From assembly GCA_023228825.1 (NCBI GenBank), contig JALOAL010000004.1:1-64000 (forward strand): a stretch of 64,000 bases of DNA, in the 5' to 3' direction. Positions 42,185 to 52,600 of this stretch are shown here, piece after piece. The notes beneath the pieces are model-generated. The model did no database searches, had not been told where the DNA came from, and saw only the letters and a list, made by a program, of their open reading frames with translations. The position numbers were made by a program, and so were the translations under genes. Source of the stretch: Dehalococcoidia bacterium (GTDB lineage: Bacteria; Chloroflexota; Dehalococcoidia; UBA2979). Within the stretch, counting starts at the first letter, position 1; each line of letters starts with the position of its first letter.

Positions 42185-42484
42185 ATGGCAGTGGACGGAA
42201 CCTGGAAGATCACGATGAACACGCCTATGGGGTCGCGGGACCTCACGTTGAAACTCGACTCCTCCGGGGGCGGGCTGGCCGGGCAGGTGGAGTCCGCGCA
42301 GGGCACGCAGACGATCACCAACGGCTCCACCGACGGCGACTCCGCGAAGTGGGACGTGGAGATGAGCGGCCCCATGGGCGCCATGACCCTGTCCTACGCC
42401 GGCCAGGTGGAGGGGGACGCCATCACGGGCACCGTGCAGTTCGGCGCGTTCGGCAGCGGGGACTTCAGCGGCGCCCGCGGGTAA
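42185..42484 (+). CDS. Small beta-rich protein, unknown
   Basis: A 99-residue protein made of alternating Gly-rich strands (GTWKITMNTPMGSRDLTLKL, GGLAGQVES, AKWDVEMSGPMGAMTLSYAGQVEGD, ITGTVQFGAFGSGDFSGAR), which suggests a small beta-barrel such as a lipocalin-like ligand binder. Similar short proteins occur beside lipid-catabolism genes, but no characterised function is known. GGGGGA precedes the ATG at 42185. It is divergent from marR and may be co-controlled through the palindrome. Confidence 0.75.
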   Translation: MAVDGTWKITMNTPMGSRDLTLKLDSSGGGLAGQVESAQGTQTITNGSTDGDSAKWDVEMSGPMGAMTLSYAGQVEGDAITGTVQFGAFGSGDFSGARG

Positions 42485-42510
42485 CGCACCACGGCGCACG
42501 CCGGCACATC

Positions 42511-42540
42511 GAAGCCCGGGCCGCCCGCCCGGGCTTCTGC
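42511..42540. terminator. Bidirectional hairpin terminator
   Basis: GAAGCCCGGGC (42511-42521) pairs with GCCCGGGCTTC (42527-42537). It serves the convergent genes ending at 42484 (+) and 42586 (-). Confidence 0.7.
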
Positions 42541-42585
42541 GTGCGCAGGGGCGCCAGGGGGCTCTCGGCCGTGCGGGCGCGCGTC

Positions 42586-43434
42586 TCACGCGACATTGCG
42601 ATGCCGTCCGTGGGTGGACTCGCGGAACCAGCGGATGGCGTCCATGAACTCCACACGACCGCCCAGGCCCACGATCAGCGGGTGGTTCTCCGCCGCGTCG
42701 TCCCGCTTGTCCGGGCGGCGCACGCCGTCACCGATGCCGAGCCCGGAGATGATGCTGCGCGCCAGCGTCAGCCCCTCCGCCGGTAGCGAAGGGGCGAGGA
42801 TGCTGACCTCCTCGTTGACTCCGTGGCCCGCCTCGTGGTGTCCGCCGGTGGCCTCGGTGACCTCGTCCGGCAGGCTCCAGCGCTCGCAGATCTGCTGGCC
42901 AAACTCGGCGTGGTCGATGCCGAAGAGGTCGCGCTCGGCGACGCGGGCGTCCACGCCCTCCTGCGCCGCCCTCACTACCTGGCGGTAGCGGGTGGGCGCC
43001 TGCGCCGCCATGGCCAGGCGGCCCAGGTCGTGCAGCAGGCCCGCCGTGAACGCCGTCTGTGCCGCAGACTCGTCGTCGCCCGCCTGCACCTCGCAGAGCA
43101 GCGCGCAGCCCAGCAGGTGGCGCCACAATTCGTCCGCGTCGATGCCGGCGGCCTCGATGGTGGAGAACTGCGACCGGATGAGCGAGGTGGTGATGAGGTG
43201 CTTCACGGCCACGGAGCCCAGCCGCACCACGCCCTCCGAGGCGCTGCGGATGGGGTGTGAGGGCCACGACATCGCGGAGTTGGCGGCGCGCAGCACCGCG
43301 GCGGTGAGCGACGGGTCGCCTTCCACCACCGCCGTGAAGCCCTCGATGGAGGCGTCCGGGTTCATCAGGATCAGCAGCGCGCGTTCCCGCGGCGTGGGCA
43401 GGATGGGGAGATCCGGGGGCGTGGGCAGGGGCAA
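42586..43434 (-). CDS. HDOD-domain protein
   Basis: A 282-residue protein whose HDOD domain covers ~10-210 (EGDPSLTAAVLRAANSAMSW, SEGVVRLGSVAVKHLITTSL, AGLLHDLGRLAMAAQ). Unlike the HDOD protein at 31887-32777, the HD pair is intact. The best start is a TTG at 43434 with GGAGG 7 bases upstream; no ATG is in frame near the domain start. HDOD proteins usually relay signals in nucleotide second-messenger or motility control. It stands alone between a terminator and the divergent reductase gene. Confidence 0.82.
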   Translation of the reverse strand: MPLPTPPDLPILPTPRERALLILMNPDASIEGFTAVVEGDPSLTAAVLRAANSAMSWPSHPIRSASEGVVRLGSVAVKHLITTSLIRSQFSTIEAAGIDADELWRHLLGCALLCEVQAGDDESAAQTAFTAGLLHDLGRLAMAAQAPTRYRQVVRAAQEGVDARVAERDLFGIDHAEFGQQICERWSLPDEVTEATGGHHEAGHGVNEEVSILAPSLPAEGLTLARSIISGLGIGDGVRRPDKRDDAAENHPLIVGLGGRVEFMDAIRWFRESTHGRHRNVA

Positions 43435-43563
43435 CGGCGCGCCTCCATGACGAGTGCGTACCGGGAGTATCGGCAACAGATCGTCAGGACTTGAGGAGCA
43501 CCCCCAGCACCGTGACGCGACCGCCCTCGACTGGCGCTCGGCATGGCCTTGAAGCATCGCGCG

Positions 43564-43569
43564 TATCCT
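43564..43569 (+). promoter_or_regulatory. -10 box (TATCCT) for a leaderless start
   Basis: TATCCT occupies -12 to -7 relative to the ATG at 43576. No ribosome site is visible. Confidence 0.45.
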
Positions 43570-43575
43570 TCGTGC

Positions 43576-44331
43576 ATGGCGACGCTTCCCGGCTACGCGC
43601 AGTTGACCTTTCCGGACGCGCCGGAAGGCCGGCCCTACGTGCTGGTCAACATGGTCATGTCTGGCGACGGCAAGATCGTGATCGAGGGGACCGAGCAGGG
43701 CCTCGGCTCGTCCTCGGATCAGGCGCTGATGGGGCAACTGCGCTCGCACGCGGACGCCGTGCTCAACGGCGCGGAGACGCTGCGCAAAAGCGGATCCTCC
43801 CCGCTCCCGGCCAGCGAGGAGATGCGCGCCCTGCGTGAGTACCGAGGACTGCCGCGCGCGCCGCTGGGCGTGGTGCTGAGCCGCAGCGGCGACCTGCCGC
43901 TGGACGGGGAGTTCTTCACGTCTCCCGCCTTTGAGAGCGTGGTCTTCCTCGCCGACTCCGCACACGACGACCGACGGCGGGCAGTGGAGGCGACGGGGCG
44001 GCGGGTGGTCTCCGTGCCGGTGGGGGACAGCGTGCGCGCCATGCTGCGTGCGCTGCGCGTGGACTTCGGGGTGCGCGTGCTGCTCTGCGAGGGCGGGGCG
44101 GCGCTGAACGGCGCGCTCTTCGACGCGGACGCAGTGGACGAATACTTTGTTACAGTTGGCGCCCGCATCGTGGGCGGCGATGTGGCACTGACACCGGTCC
44201 GCGGTGACCGCGCCCCTTCGTCCGCGCTCGTGCGGCCCTTGACGCTCGTCTCGGCCGTCACGAATCCGGAGACCAGCGAGGTCTACTTGCGGTACCGCGT
44301 GGGAACCACGCAGGGGCGCACGTCGTCCTAA
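43576..44331 (+). CDS. RibD C-terminal-domain reductase (DHFR-like)
   Basis: A 251-residue NADPH-dependent reductase of the RibD_C fold, either the riboflavin-pathway pyrimidine reductase or a relative. Motifs are RPYVLVNMVMSGDGKIVIEG near residue 18, DAVLNGAETLR, and the glycine-rich LLCEGGAALNGALFDADAVDEYFVTV. The deaminase half of full RibD is absent. The gene has a probable leaderless start and is followed 28 bases on by the PBP1C gene. Confidence 0.88.
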   Translation: MATLPGYAQLTFPDAPEGRPYVLVNMVMSGDGKIVIEGTEQGLGSSSDQALMGQLRSHADAVLNGAETLRKSGSSPLPASEEMRALREYRGLPRAPLGVVLSRSGDLPLDGEFFTSPAFESVVFLADSAHDDRRRAVEATGRRVVSVPVGDSVRAMLRALRVDFGVRVLLCEGGAALNGALFDADAVDEYFVTVGARIVGGDVALTPVRGDRAPSSALVRPLTLVSAVTNPETSEVYLRYRVGTTQGRTSS

Positions 44332-44359
44332 AGGCGTAACGCGCCGAAAGTCGGACCGT

Positions 44360-46684
44360 ATGACCGCGATCCGTCGGTCGCCCGCTCGCTCACTCCTCCC
44401 GCGTCGGCCGTCCGAGTGGGGGGCTCTCGTGCTGGGCGCGCTGCTTGCGTTGCCTGCCTTCGCCGTGCTGGCGCCGCTACCGCCGCTGGAGGCCGCCCTT
44501 GCGGCGCCCGGGGACGTGGTGCTGGCCTCGGACGGCACGGTGATTGAACGAGACGTCGCGGAAGGCGCCCGTATCCCCGTCGCACTGGAGCAGATGGCGC
44601 CCGTGGTGGTGGCCGCCACCGTGGCTGCGGAGGACCAGCGGTTCTGGCGACACCCGGGGGTGGACCCGCTGGCCATGGCGCGCGCGGCCGTCCAGGTGTT
44701 CACGCACCCCTCCGGGGCTTCCACGATCACCCAGCAACTGGTGCGCGGCTCCTACCTGGCCGAACACGACCTGCCGCTCCCCCTCCGCAAGGCGCGTGAG
44801 GCGCTGCACGCGGTGGCGCTGGAGACGCGCACGTCCAAGGACGAGGTGATCGAGGCGTACCTGAACCACGTCTACTACGGCCGCGGCGCGTACGGCGTGG
44901 AGGCGGCGGCGCTGGCGTACTTCGGCGTGCGGGCGGCGCACCTGGACACGGCGCAGGCCGCCTTCCTCGCCGGCCTGCCGCAGTCGCCGGCCGCCTACGA
45001 CGAAGTGCCGAGTGGTGAGGGGCCGGCGAGGGAGCGCCAGCGATACGTGCTGGAGCGCATGGTGGCCACTGGCGCGCTGACCTCGGAGATGGCGCTCGCA
45101 GCGGCGGAGACGCCTCTGCGCGTGGCGCCAGATCAGCCGCCGCTTGCCCGCCACCTCTCCGCAATGGTCTACGAGGAACTAGACCGCGTGCTCCCGGAGC
45201 GGCCCGCGCAGGGCCTTGTGATCCAGACCACGCTGGACCCCGCACTCCAGCACGAGGCGGAGCGCAGCGTGCGTACGCGCCTCGCGCTGCTGGAGGGGCA
45301 CCGGGCCGGCTCCGCCGCCGTGGTGGTGCTGGACCCGCGGGACGGCCGCCTGCTGGCGCTGGTGGGCAGCGCGGACTTCGACGCCCCCACCGGGCAGATC
45401 AACATGGCCGTGGAGCCACGACAGCCGGGCTCTGCCCTGAAGCCGCTCCTGTACGCGCTGGCGCTGGAGCGCGGCTACACGCCGGCCTCCATGCTCCTGG
45501 ACGTGCCGACCACGTTCGAGACGAAGGGCGGTCCCTACCGCCCGGTGAACTACGACCTGAAGCATCGCGGCCCCGTCACGCTGCGGGTGGCGCTGGCGTC
45601 CTCGCTGAACGTGCCCGCCGTGCGCACCACTGAGGCGCTGGGGGTGGAGGGGCTCCTGGCGATGGCCCACCGCGCGGGCCTCAGCAGCCTCGGGGCGGCG
45701 GAGGCGTACGGCCTGGCGCTCACGCTGGGCGGCGGCGGCGTGCGACTGACCGACCTCACGTACGCCTTCGGCGCGCTGGCGGACGGCGGCTCCCGGCACG
45801 AGCCCTGGTTGGTCGCGCGGGTGACGGACCAGGCTGGGCACGTGTTGTACGAGCACCGCGAGGCAGCCCCGGCGCGGGTGACCTCTGAACAGGTGGCGTT
45901 CCTGGTGGCGGACATGCTCAGCGACGCGGACGCCCGGCGGCCGGGGTTCGGCGCGGCTCCGGTGCTGGACACGGCGTACGGTGCGGCGGTGAAGACCGGC
46001 ACCAGCAGCGAGTTCCGCGACAACTGGACGCTGGGCTTCACGCCGGAGCGCGTGGTGGGAGTGTGGGTGGGCAACGCGGATCAGTCGCCCATGGTGAACA
46101 TCTCCGGCATCGATGGCGCCGCCCCCATCTGGCGGGACGTGATGAACGCGGCCGTCCGAGGCTTCCCGCGCGCCGGCTTCCCTGTGCCGGACGGCCTGGT
46201 GCGCGCCTCGGTGTGCGCGCCCACGGGCCTGGCGCCCGGCGCGGCCTGTCCCGCCCCCATGCAGGAGTGGTTCGTGGAGGGCTCGCAGCCGGTGGAGGCG
46301 GAGGCCTACTACGTCCGCGAGGGCGGCACCCTGGCCATCGACCCGCCGGCGGAGGCGCGTGCGTGGGCGCGGGAGGCCGGCTGGCGCATCGCCGAGGTCG
46401 CCGCGAGCGCGGGGGTGGCCGTGGTGCAGCCCGCGCCGGGCTCCGTGCTCTTCCCGGCGCCGGAGTTCGGCTCCTCTTCCCTGGTGTTGCGCGCCTCCGT
46501 CCCGCCGAGCGCGACCAGCGTGGAGTTCTACGTGGACGGTGAGCATGCGGGGACGGGGAGCGCCGATCGCCCCCACGTCGCATGGACTCTGGACCCTGGC
46601 ATGCACCACCTGCGCGTGGTGGCATTGCTTCCTGGCGGCGAACGGTCCGAGGCGACCTCGGCGTATGAGGTGAGGACGCGATGA
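44360..46684 (+). CDS. pbpC: Penicillin-binding protein 1C
   Basis: A 774-residue bifunctional peptidoglycan synthase. A transmembrane helix (~21-43) is followed by the GT51 transglycosylase domain (Glu91 in AAEDQRFWRHPGVD, GASTITQQLVR, RKAREALHAVALE). The transpeptidase domain has S358-x-x-K361 (SALK), SLN at 415-417 and KTGTS at 545-549. The C-terminal BiPBP_C domain (~690-774) is typical of PBP1C. Its last codons overlap the next gene by 4 bases (ATGA), giving tight coupling with the macroglobulin, the same pairing as pbpC-yfhM in Escherichia coli. Confidence 0.93.
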   Translation: MTAIRRSPARSLLPRRPSEWGALVLGALLALPAFAVLAPLPPLEAALAAPGDVVLASDGTVIERDVAEGARIPVALEQMAPVVVAATVAAEDQRFWRHPGVDPLAMARAAVQVFTHPSGASTITQQLVRGSYLAEHDLPLPLRKAREALHAVALETRTSKDEVIEAYLNHVYYGRGAYGVEAAALAYFGVRAAHLDTAQAAFLAGLPQSPAAYDEVPSGEGPARERQRYVLERMVATGALTSEMALAAAETPLRVAPDQPPLARHLSAMVYEELDRVLPERPAQGLVIQTTLDPALQHEAERSVRTRLALLEGHRAGSAAVVVLDPRDGRLLALVGSADFDAPTGQINMAVEPRQPGSALKPLLYALALERGYTPASMLLDVPTTFETKGGPYRPVNYDLKHRGPVTLRVALASSLNVPAVRTTEALGVEGLLAMAHRAGLSSLGAAEAYGLALTLGGGGVRLTDLTYAFGALADGGSRHEPWLVARVTDQAGHVLYEHREAAPARVTSEQVAFLVADMLSDADARRPGFGAAPVLDTAYGAAVKTGTSSEFRDNWTLGFTPERVVGVWVGNADQSPMVNISGIDGAAPIWRDVMNAAVRGFPRAGFPVPDGLVRASVCAPTGLAPGAACPAPMQEWFVEGSQPVEAEAYYVREGGTLAIDPPAEARAWAREAGWRIAEVAASAGVAVVQPAPGSVLFPAPEFGSSSLVLRASVPPSATSVEFYVDGEHAGTGSADRPHVAWTLDPGMHHLRVVALLPGGERSEATSAYEVRTR

Positions 46685-49600
46685 GCGACGACCGCGATCA
46701 GCAGCAGCCCGACCAGCCCGACCAGGCCGACCAGCCCGACCAGGCCGAGCAGTCAGCGGGGGGCGGCGACTCGCCACCGCGGCTCTGGGAGCGCGCGTAT
46801 GCGCGGCTCCGGAGCGACCGCCGGCTCACGGCCGGCGTTGTCGGCGGCGCGGCGGCCCTCGTGGCCGTCATGGCCCTCGCGGTGGTGTTGCTGATCGGCG
46901 GTGACGGGGGCAGCCACCCATCCGCCATCACCGTGACCCCCGCCGGGGACGAGGCGCCGCGGCTAGGCCCCGTGGTCATCGCCTTCCGGGACGTCCCCGC
47001 CACCGCGGAGCCGGAGCGCCTCGTGAGCATCGAGCCGGCCGTGTCCGGCACATACGCGTGGCTGGACGAGCATCGCCTGCTCTTCCAGCCGGACTTCCCC
47101 GGCTTCCTGCGCGGCGCGCAATACGCCGTGCGCGTGGATGGGCAGGCCGCCGGCAGCGGCGACGACGTCACCCACGCCTTCACCGTCGAGGGCAAACTGA
47201 CCGTGCGTTCCGTGATCCCCGGCCCCGTGGACCAGGCCGTGCCGCCGGAGGCGCGCATCTTCGTGCAGTTCAGCCGCTCCGTGGCGCCGCTGACGCTGCT
47301 CTCCTCGCAGCCCACGGACTCGGTGGTGGAGTTCGAGCCGGCGATCGCCGGGCGTGGCGAGTGGCTCAACACCTCGCTCTACGCCTTCACGCCGGACGCG
47401 CTGCAGCCCAGCACCACGTACCAGGCGCGCATCCGGGCGGGCCTCACCTCCGCGGTGGACGGGGTGCTGGAGGAGGATTACGAGTGGCAGTTCTCCACAT
47501 ACCAGCCGGCCGTCGCCTCGGTCACCCCGGCTGACCAGACGTCCTTCGTGGCGCCGGACGCGTCCATCGTGGTCACGTTCAACCAGCCCATGGACCGCGA
47601 CTCGGTGGAAGACGGCGTGCGCGTGCATTCGCCCGGCCGCCCCGCGGTGGTCCTTGCCGCAGCCTGGAGCGAGGACTCCACGACGGTCACCCTCACCCCC
47701 ACCGAGCCGCTGCAGATCGCCTCGCGTTACGAGGTGACCGTGCCCGCGGGCGTCGCGGGAGCGGTGGGGGGCGAGACCGCCTCCGAGCGGGTGGTCGCCT
47801 TCGAAACGGTTGAGTTGCCTCGGCTGGTCAGCAGCCAACCCGTCGATGGCTCAACGGACGCCCAGCGCTACGGGATCTCGCTCGAGTTCAACAACCCGAT
47901 GGACATCGACTCCCTCGAGGACGCGATCACGATCTCCGGCTTCGACCGCGAGGACTGGCAACTACGCGCCTGGGGTGACGAACGCTACCCGCAGATCGAT
48001 GTGATGCTCGATCCCTCCACGTCCTACACGCTCACGATCGGGGCGGCCGTCGACCGCGCCGGGCTGGCGCTGGACCCGATCAGCATCTCGTTCACCACGG
48101 GACGGCTGACGCCCAGCGTCTCGTACGCGATCCCGGATCAGTCCGCCACGTTCTCCGCCTCCGGCCCGCAGGAGTTGTTCTTCTACACGACGAACCAGAC
48201 CTCCGTGCGCTTCGAACTGTTCGAGATGGACCAGGACGCCTGGCTTCGCGTGGTGCGCAACGGCGTGCCGCAGCCCCCGGGCATTCCCCAGTGGACGCCC
48301 GGCGGCGACCCGCTCCGCGCGTGGAGCGTGGACATCGACGGCGACGAGAACGCCTCGAGCCTGTCGTCCACCGACCTGGGCGGCGGGGAGCGGCTGGGCG
48401 CGGGGTACTACTACCTGCGCACGCCCGGCGGGGCGTGGAACGCGGGCCTGCTGCTCGCCGTCACGGACACGCAGATCGTCACCAAACTCGGCCTGGACGA
48501 ATTGCTCGTGTGGGCGCTGGACCACGACAGCGGCGAGCCCCTGGGCGGCATCGACGTGCGCGTGGACGGCCTGGGCGTGGCGGGCCAGGTGGCGCGCACC
48601 GGCGCAGATGGCATCGCCACGGTGGGTGTGCCGAGGCCGAGCGACAACATGAACCTCCAGCGCGCATACGCCGTGACCACCACCAGTGGGGAGCGCCTCG
48701 GCGTGGGGTACACCGGCTGGCAGGCGGGCGCGGAGCCGTGGCTGGCGGGGGTGCCTACCACGTACTGGGACCAGGAAATGGTGGCGCACGTCTACACGGA
48801 CCGCCCCATCTACCGCTCCGGCGAGACGGTCTTCTTCAAGACCGTGGTGCGCCTGGACGACGACGCCTCCTACCGCCTGCCGCCGGCGGGAGACACCACC
48901 CTGACGCTGGTGGTCACGGACGCACAGGGCGAGGAGATCCTGCGGGAGCCCGTGGTGACCACGGACTTCGGCACCTTTGCCGGGCAGTTCCAACTGCCGG
49001 AGGAGGCCACCACGGGTTACTACTCGGTCACCGTCCGCGAGCAGCGCGACGTGAACTGGGAGAACTGGATCACCAACGTCGCGTTCCAGGTCGCGGAGTT
49101 CCGCACGCCCGAGTTCCGCGTGGAGATGGCCCCCACGCAGCCGGACGTCCTGAATGGCGGCATGGTGGAGGTGGACCTGGAGGCCTCGTTCTTCTTCGGC
49201 GGGCCGCTGGAAGGTGCGGACGTCACGTGGTCCGCGTACGCCTTCCCGGGCGGCGTCTCCTTCGAGGACTACCGCGGCTACTCCTTCTCTGACTTCGACT
49301 ACTACGGCGCCTCGGTCTTCGAGGAGCCACTGCGGGCTACGGGCGAGGCGACGACCGACGCCAGCGGCCACGCGACGATCTCCGTCCCCGCCGCCCTCCG
49401 CGCCGGCGAGTCCACCACCCGCTTCGAGGTCAGCGCGACGGTCATCGACCAGAGCGGGCAGGGCATCGGCGCGAGCACGTTCGCGACGGTGCACCCGGCG
49501 TCCGTCTACGCGGGCGTGGACACCAGCGACTACGTCACGCAGGCCGGTAGCGCGACCGACATCCTGGTCGCGACCGTGGACACGGAGGGCGTGGCGGCGC

Positions 49601-52600
49601 CTGCTCGCCCGGTGACGGTGCAGATCTACGAGCGCGAGTGGGTCACCGTGAAGGAAGAGACCGCCACCGGCGCGGCGCGCTACCGCTCCGAACCACGCGA
49701 CACGCTGCTGGAGACTCGACAGGTCGCCACCGGGCCGGACGGCCTGGGCACGCTCGCCTTCACGCCGCAGCGTGCGGGCATGGTTCGCATTGTGGTCAGC
49801 ACCACGGACGCGGCCGGCCTCACCGCGCGCGGGGCGACGTACCTGTGGGTCAGCGGCGGTGGCTACGCCCCCTGGCGCGTGCGCAACGACAGCATCATCG
49901 AACTGATCGCGGACCAGGAGTCGTACGAGGTGGGCGACACCGCCTCCGTGCTGGTCCCCGCGCCGTTCGCGGGCGCACAGGCGCTCGTGACCATCGAACG
50001 CGGGGGCATCCTGGACCGGGAGGTGCGCGTCTTCGAGACCAACAGCGAGACGCTCACTATCCCGATCGAGGACCGCTTTGTCCCGAACGTCTTCGTGAGC
50101 GTGGTCCTCTACCGGCCGCCCACGGCGCAGGACCCGGTGCCGCGTTACCACGTGGGGTATGTGGAACTGCCCGTGTCCACGGTGACGCGCACGCTGAACG
50201 TGGACCTGCAGCCCAGCGTGGAGCAGGCACAGCCCGGCGAGCGTGTGCGCTATGACATCGCAGTGACGGACTCGGACGGGCGGCCGGTGCAGGCGGAACT
50301 GTCCGTGGTGATGGTGGACGCAGCCGTGCTGTCGCTCTCTGACCTGGTGGATCAGAGCGGCCTGCAGGCGTTCTGGTTCCAGCGCGGACTGGCCGTGCAG
50401 ACGGCCTCGTCACTCTCGGTCTCCGTGGACCGCGCGAACGACGCCATCCCGGAGCCCGAGGCGGGCGGGAAGGGCGGCGGCGCGGACGACGAGGCGATCC
50501 GCAGCGAGTTCCGCAACACGGCGTTCTGGGAGGCCTTCGTCACCACGGACGCCGCCGGACGCGCCAGTTTCGAGGTGACGCTGCCGGACAACCTGACCAC
50601 CTGGCGCACCCAGGCGCGCGCCGTCAGCGGCGACACGCTGGTGGGCGAGACTACCCACGAGTTGCTCTCCACTAAGCCACTGTTGGTGCGGCCGGCGCTG
50701 CCCCGCTTCGCACGCGTGGGCGACTCGTTCAGCCTCCGCACGCTCGTGCGGAACGCGACCGACGAGCCGCAGGAGGTGTCCGTCTCCGTGACCGCGCCCG
50801 GCCTGCAACTCGGCCAGGCGGAGACGCAGACGCGCACGGTGCAGCCCGGCCAGTCCGGGGACTTCGAGTGGCCGGCGACGGCGTCCAGCACCGGCACTGC
50901 CACGGTCTCCTTCCGCGCGGTAGCCGGTGAACTGGCGGACGCCGTGCAGGTCTCGTTCCCCGTCCACCTGGACGTGACGCCGGAGACCATGGCCACCGGA
51001 GGGGTGGTGGAGGACGAGAGCATGCTGGAGGCGCTCTACCTGCCGCCGTACGCGATCACGGACAACGGCTCGCTGGACGTGCAGGTGCAGGCCTCGATCG
51101 TGGGGGCGCTCCAGGCTGAACTGCCGGATCTGGCCCCCCACCTGTACGAGGGCGCCATGCGAGTGGCGAGCCGTGTGATCGCTACCATCGCCGCGCGGCA
51201 GGCTGACGGCCTGGACGGCGAAGCGGTGGTCGGCAGCCTGGGGGACGACCTCCGTAAGTTGATGGCGTTCCAGCGCGGGGACGGCGGCTGGTCATGGTGC
51301 CTGCGGTGCATGCGCTCCGACCCGGCCGTGACGGCGTGGGTGCTGATGGCCTTCGGGGACGCGGTGGACGCAGGCTGGACGCCGCCCAACAGCAACTGGC
51401 AGCGAGGCGCGTCGTACCTTGACCTGCGTTGGCGGCGCACGGCCGATGTGGAGCGGCCACCGAACCCGAACGAGCGGGCGTTCTACCTGTACGCCACGCA
51501 GTACGCGACCGGGCGGGACAACTACCTGAACTCGCTCCGCGCGGTGTACGAGCAGGACCGCGAACTGCTCACCGCCTGGGGCCGGGCCTACCTCATCCTG
51601 GGCTTGATCGACGCGGGCGAGGCGCCGGAGGATCCGGTGGTGCGCGGGCTGATGTCTGACCTGAACACCTCGGTCATTGCGAGCGCGAACGGGAACCACT
51701 GGGAGGACGCTCCGGTCTACGGGTCGATCGAGTCCAACGTCTCCATGACCTCGCTGGTGCTGCAGGCGCTGGTGGCGGCGGATCCGGAGCACCCGCTGAT
51801 CGAGGAGACGGCGCGCTGGCTGGTGGCGGCCCGGAACACGCAGCACTGGCAGGCGGACGTGGAGCGTGCCCAGGCCATCCGCGGCCTGGGCGTGTACGCC
51901 TCGCACACGGGCGAGCGCAGCGGTGACTACGACTTCCGCGTGTTCTTGAACGGGGACGACCTGCTCTCCGGCCATCTCGCTCCGGGGGCAGGCACGAACG
52001 CGGCGCAGAGCACGCTCGCGCTCGCCACGGTGGCGAAGGGCGAGGTGCACCGACTCTCCTTCGAGCGAGAGAAGACCAGCGGTCGCATGTACTACGTGCT
52101 GAACCTGCGCTACGTCACTCCGGCGGCGGAGGTGGAGGCGCTGAGCCGAGGCATCTCCGTGGCGCACGAGTACTCGCTGCTCGGCGATCCGGGACGCCCC
52201 GTCACCCAGGCGGGCCTCGGCGAGGTCGTGCGGGTGAAGGTGACCGTGGTGGCGGACGCGGACCGGAAGTTCGTGTCCGTGCAGGACTTCCTGCCGGCGG
52301 GCCTGGAGCCGATCGACTCGCAACTGGCGGTGGTGCCGGACGACGTGCGGCGGCAACTGGAGGCCGAACGGACGGAGGCCGTGCTGGGCGACCAGGCGGA
52401 GGGCGCATTCGCACCCTGGTACCGCTGGTACTGGTCGCCCTGGGACGAGACCAACGTGCGTGACGACCGCTTCACCATGTTCGCCACGGACCTGCCGCGC
52501 GGGGTGCACGAGTACGTCTATTACGCGCGCGCAACGACCCCCGGGGACTTCTTCGTGGCCCCCGCCCACGCCGAGGAAGGCGCGTTCCCGGAGGTCTTCG

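Noticed and set aside
47962..50151. 729-codon minus-strand frame
   Set aside because: Antisense of the macroglobulin gene; no motifs.
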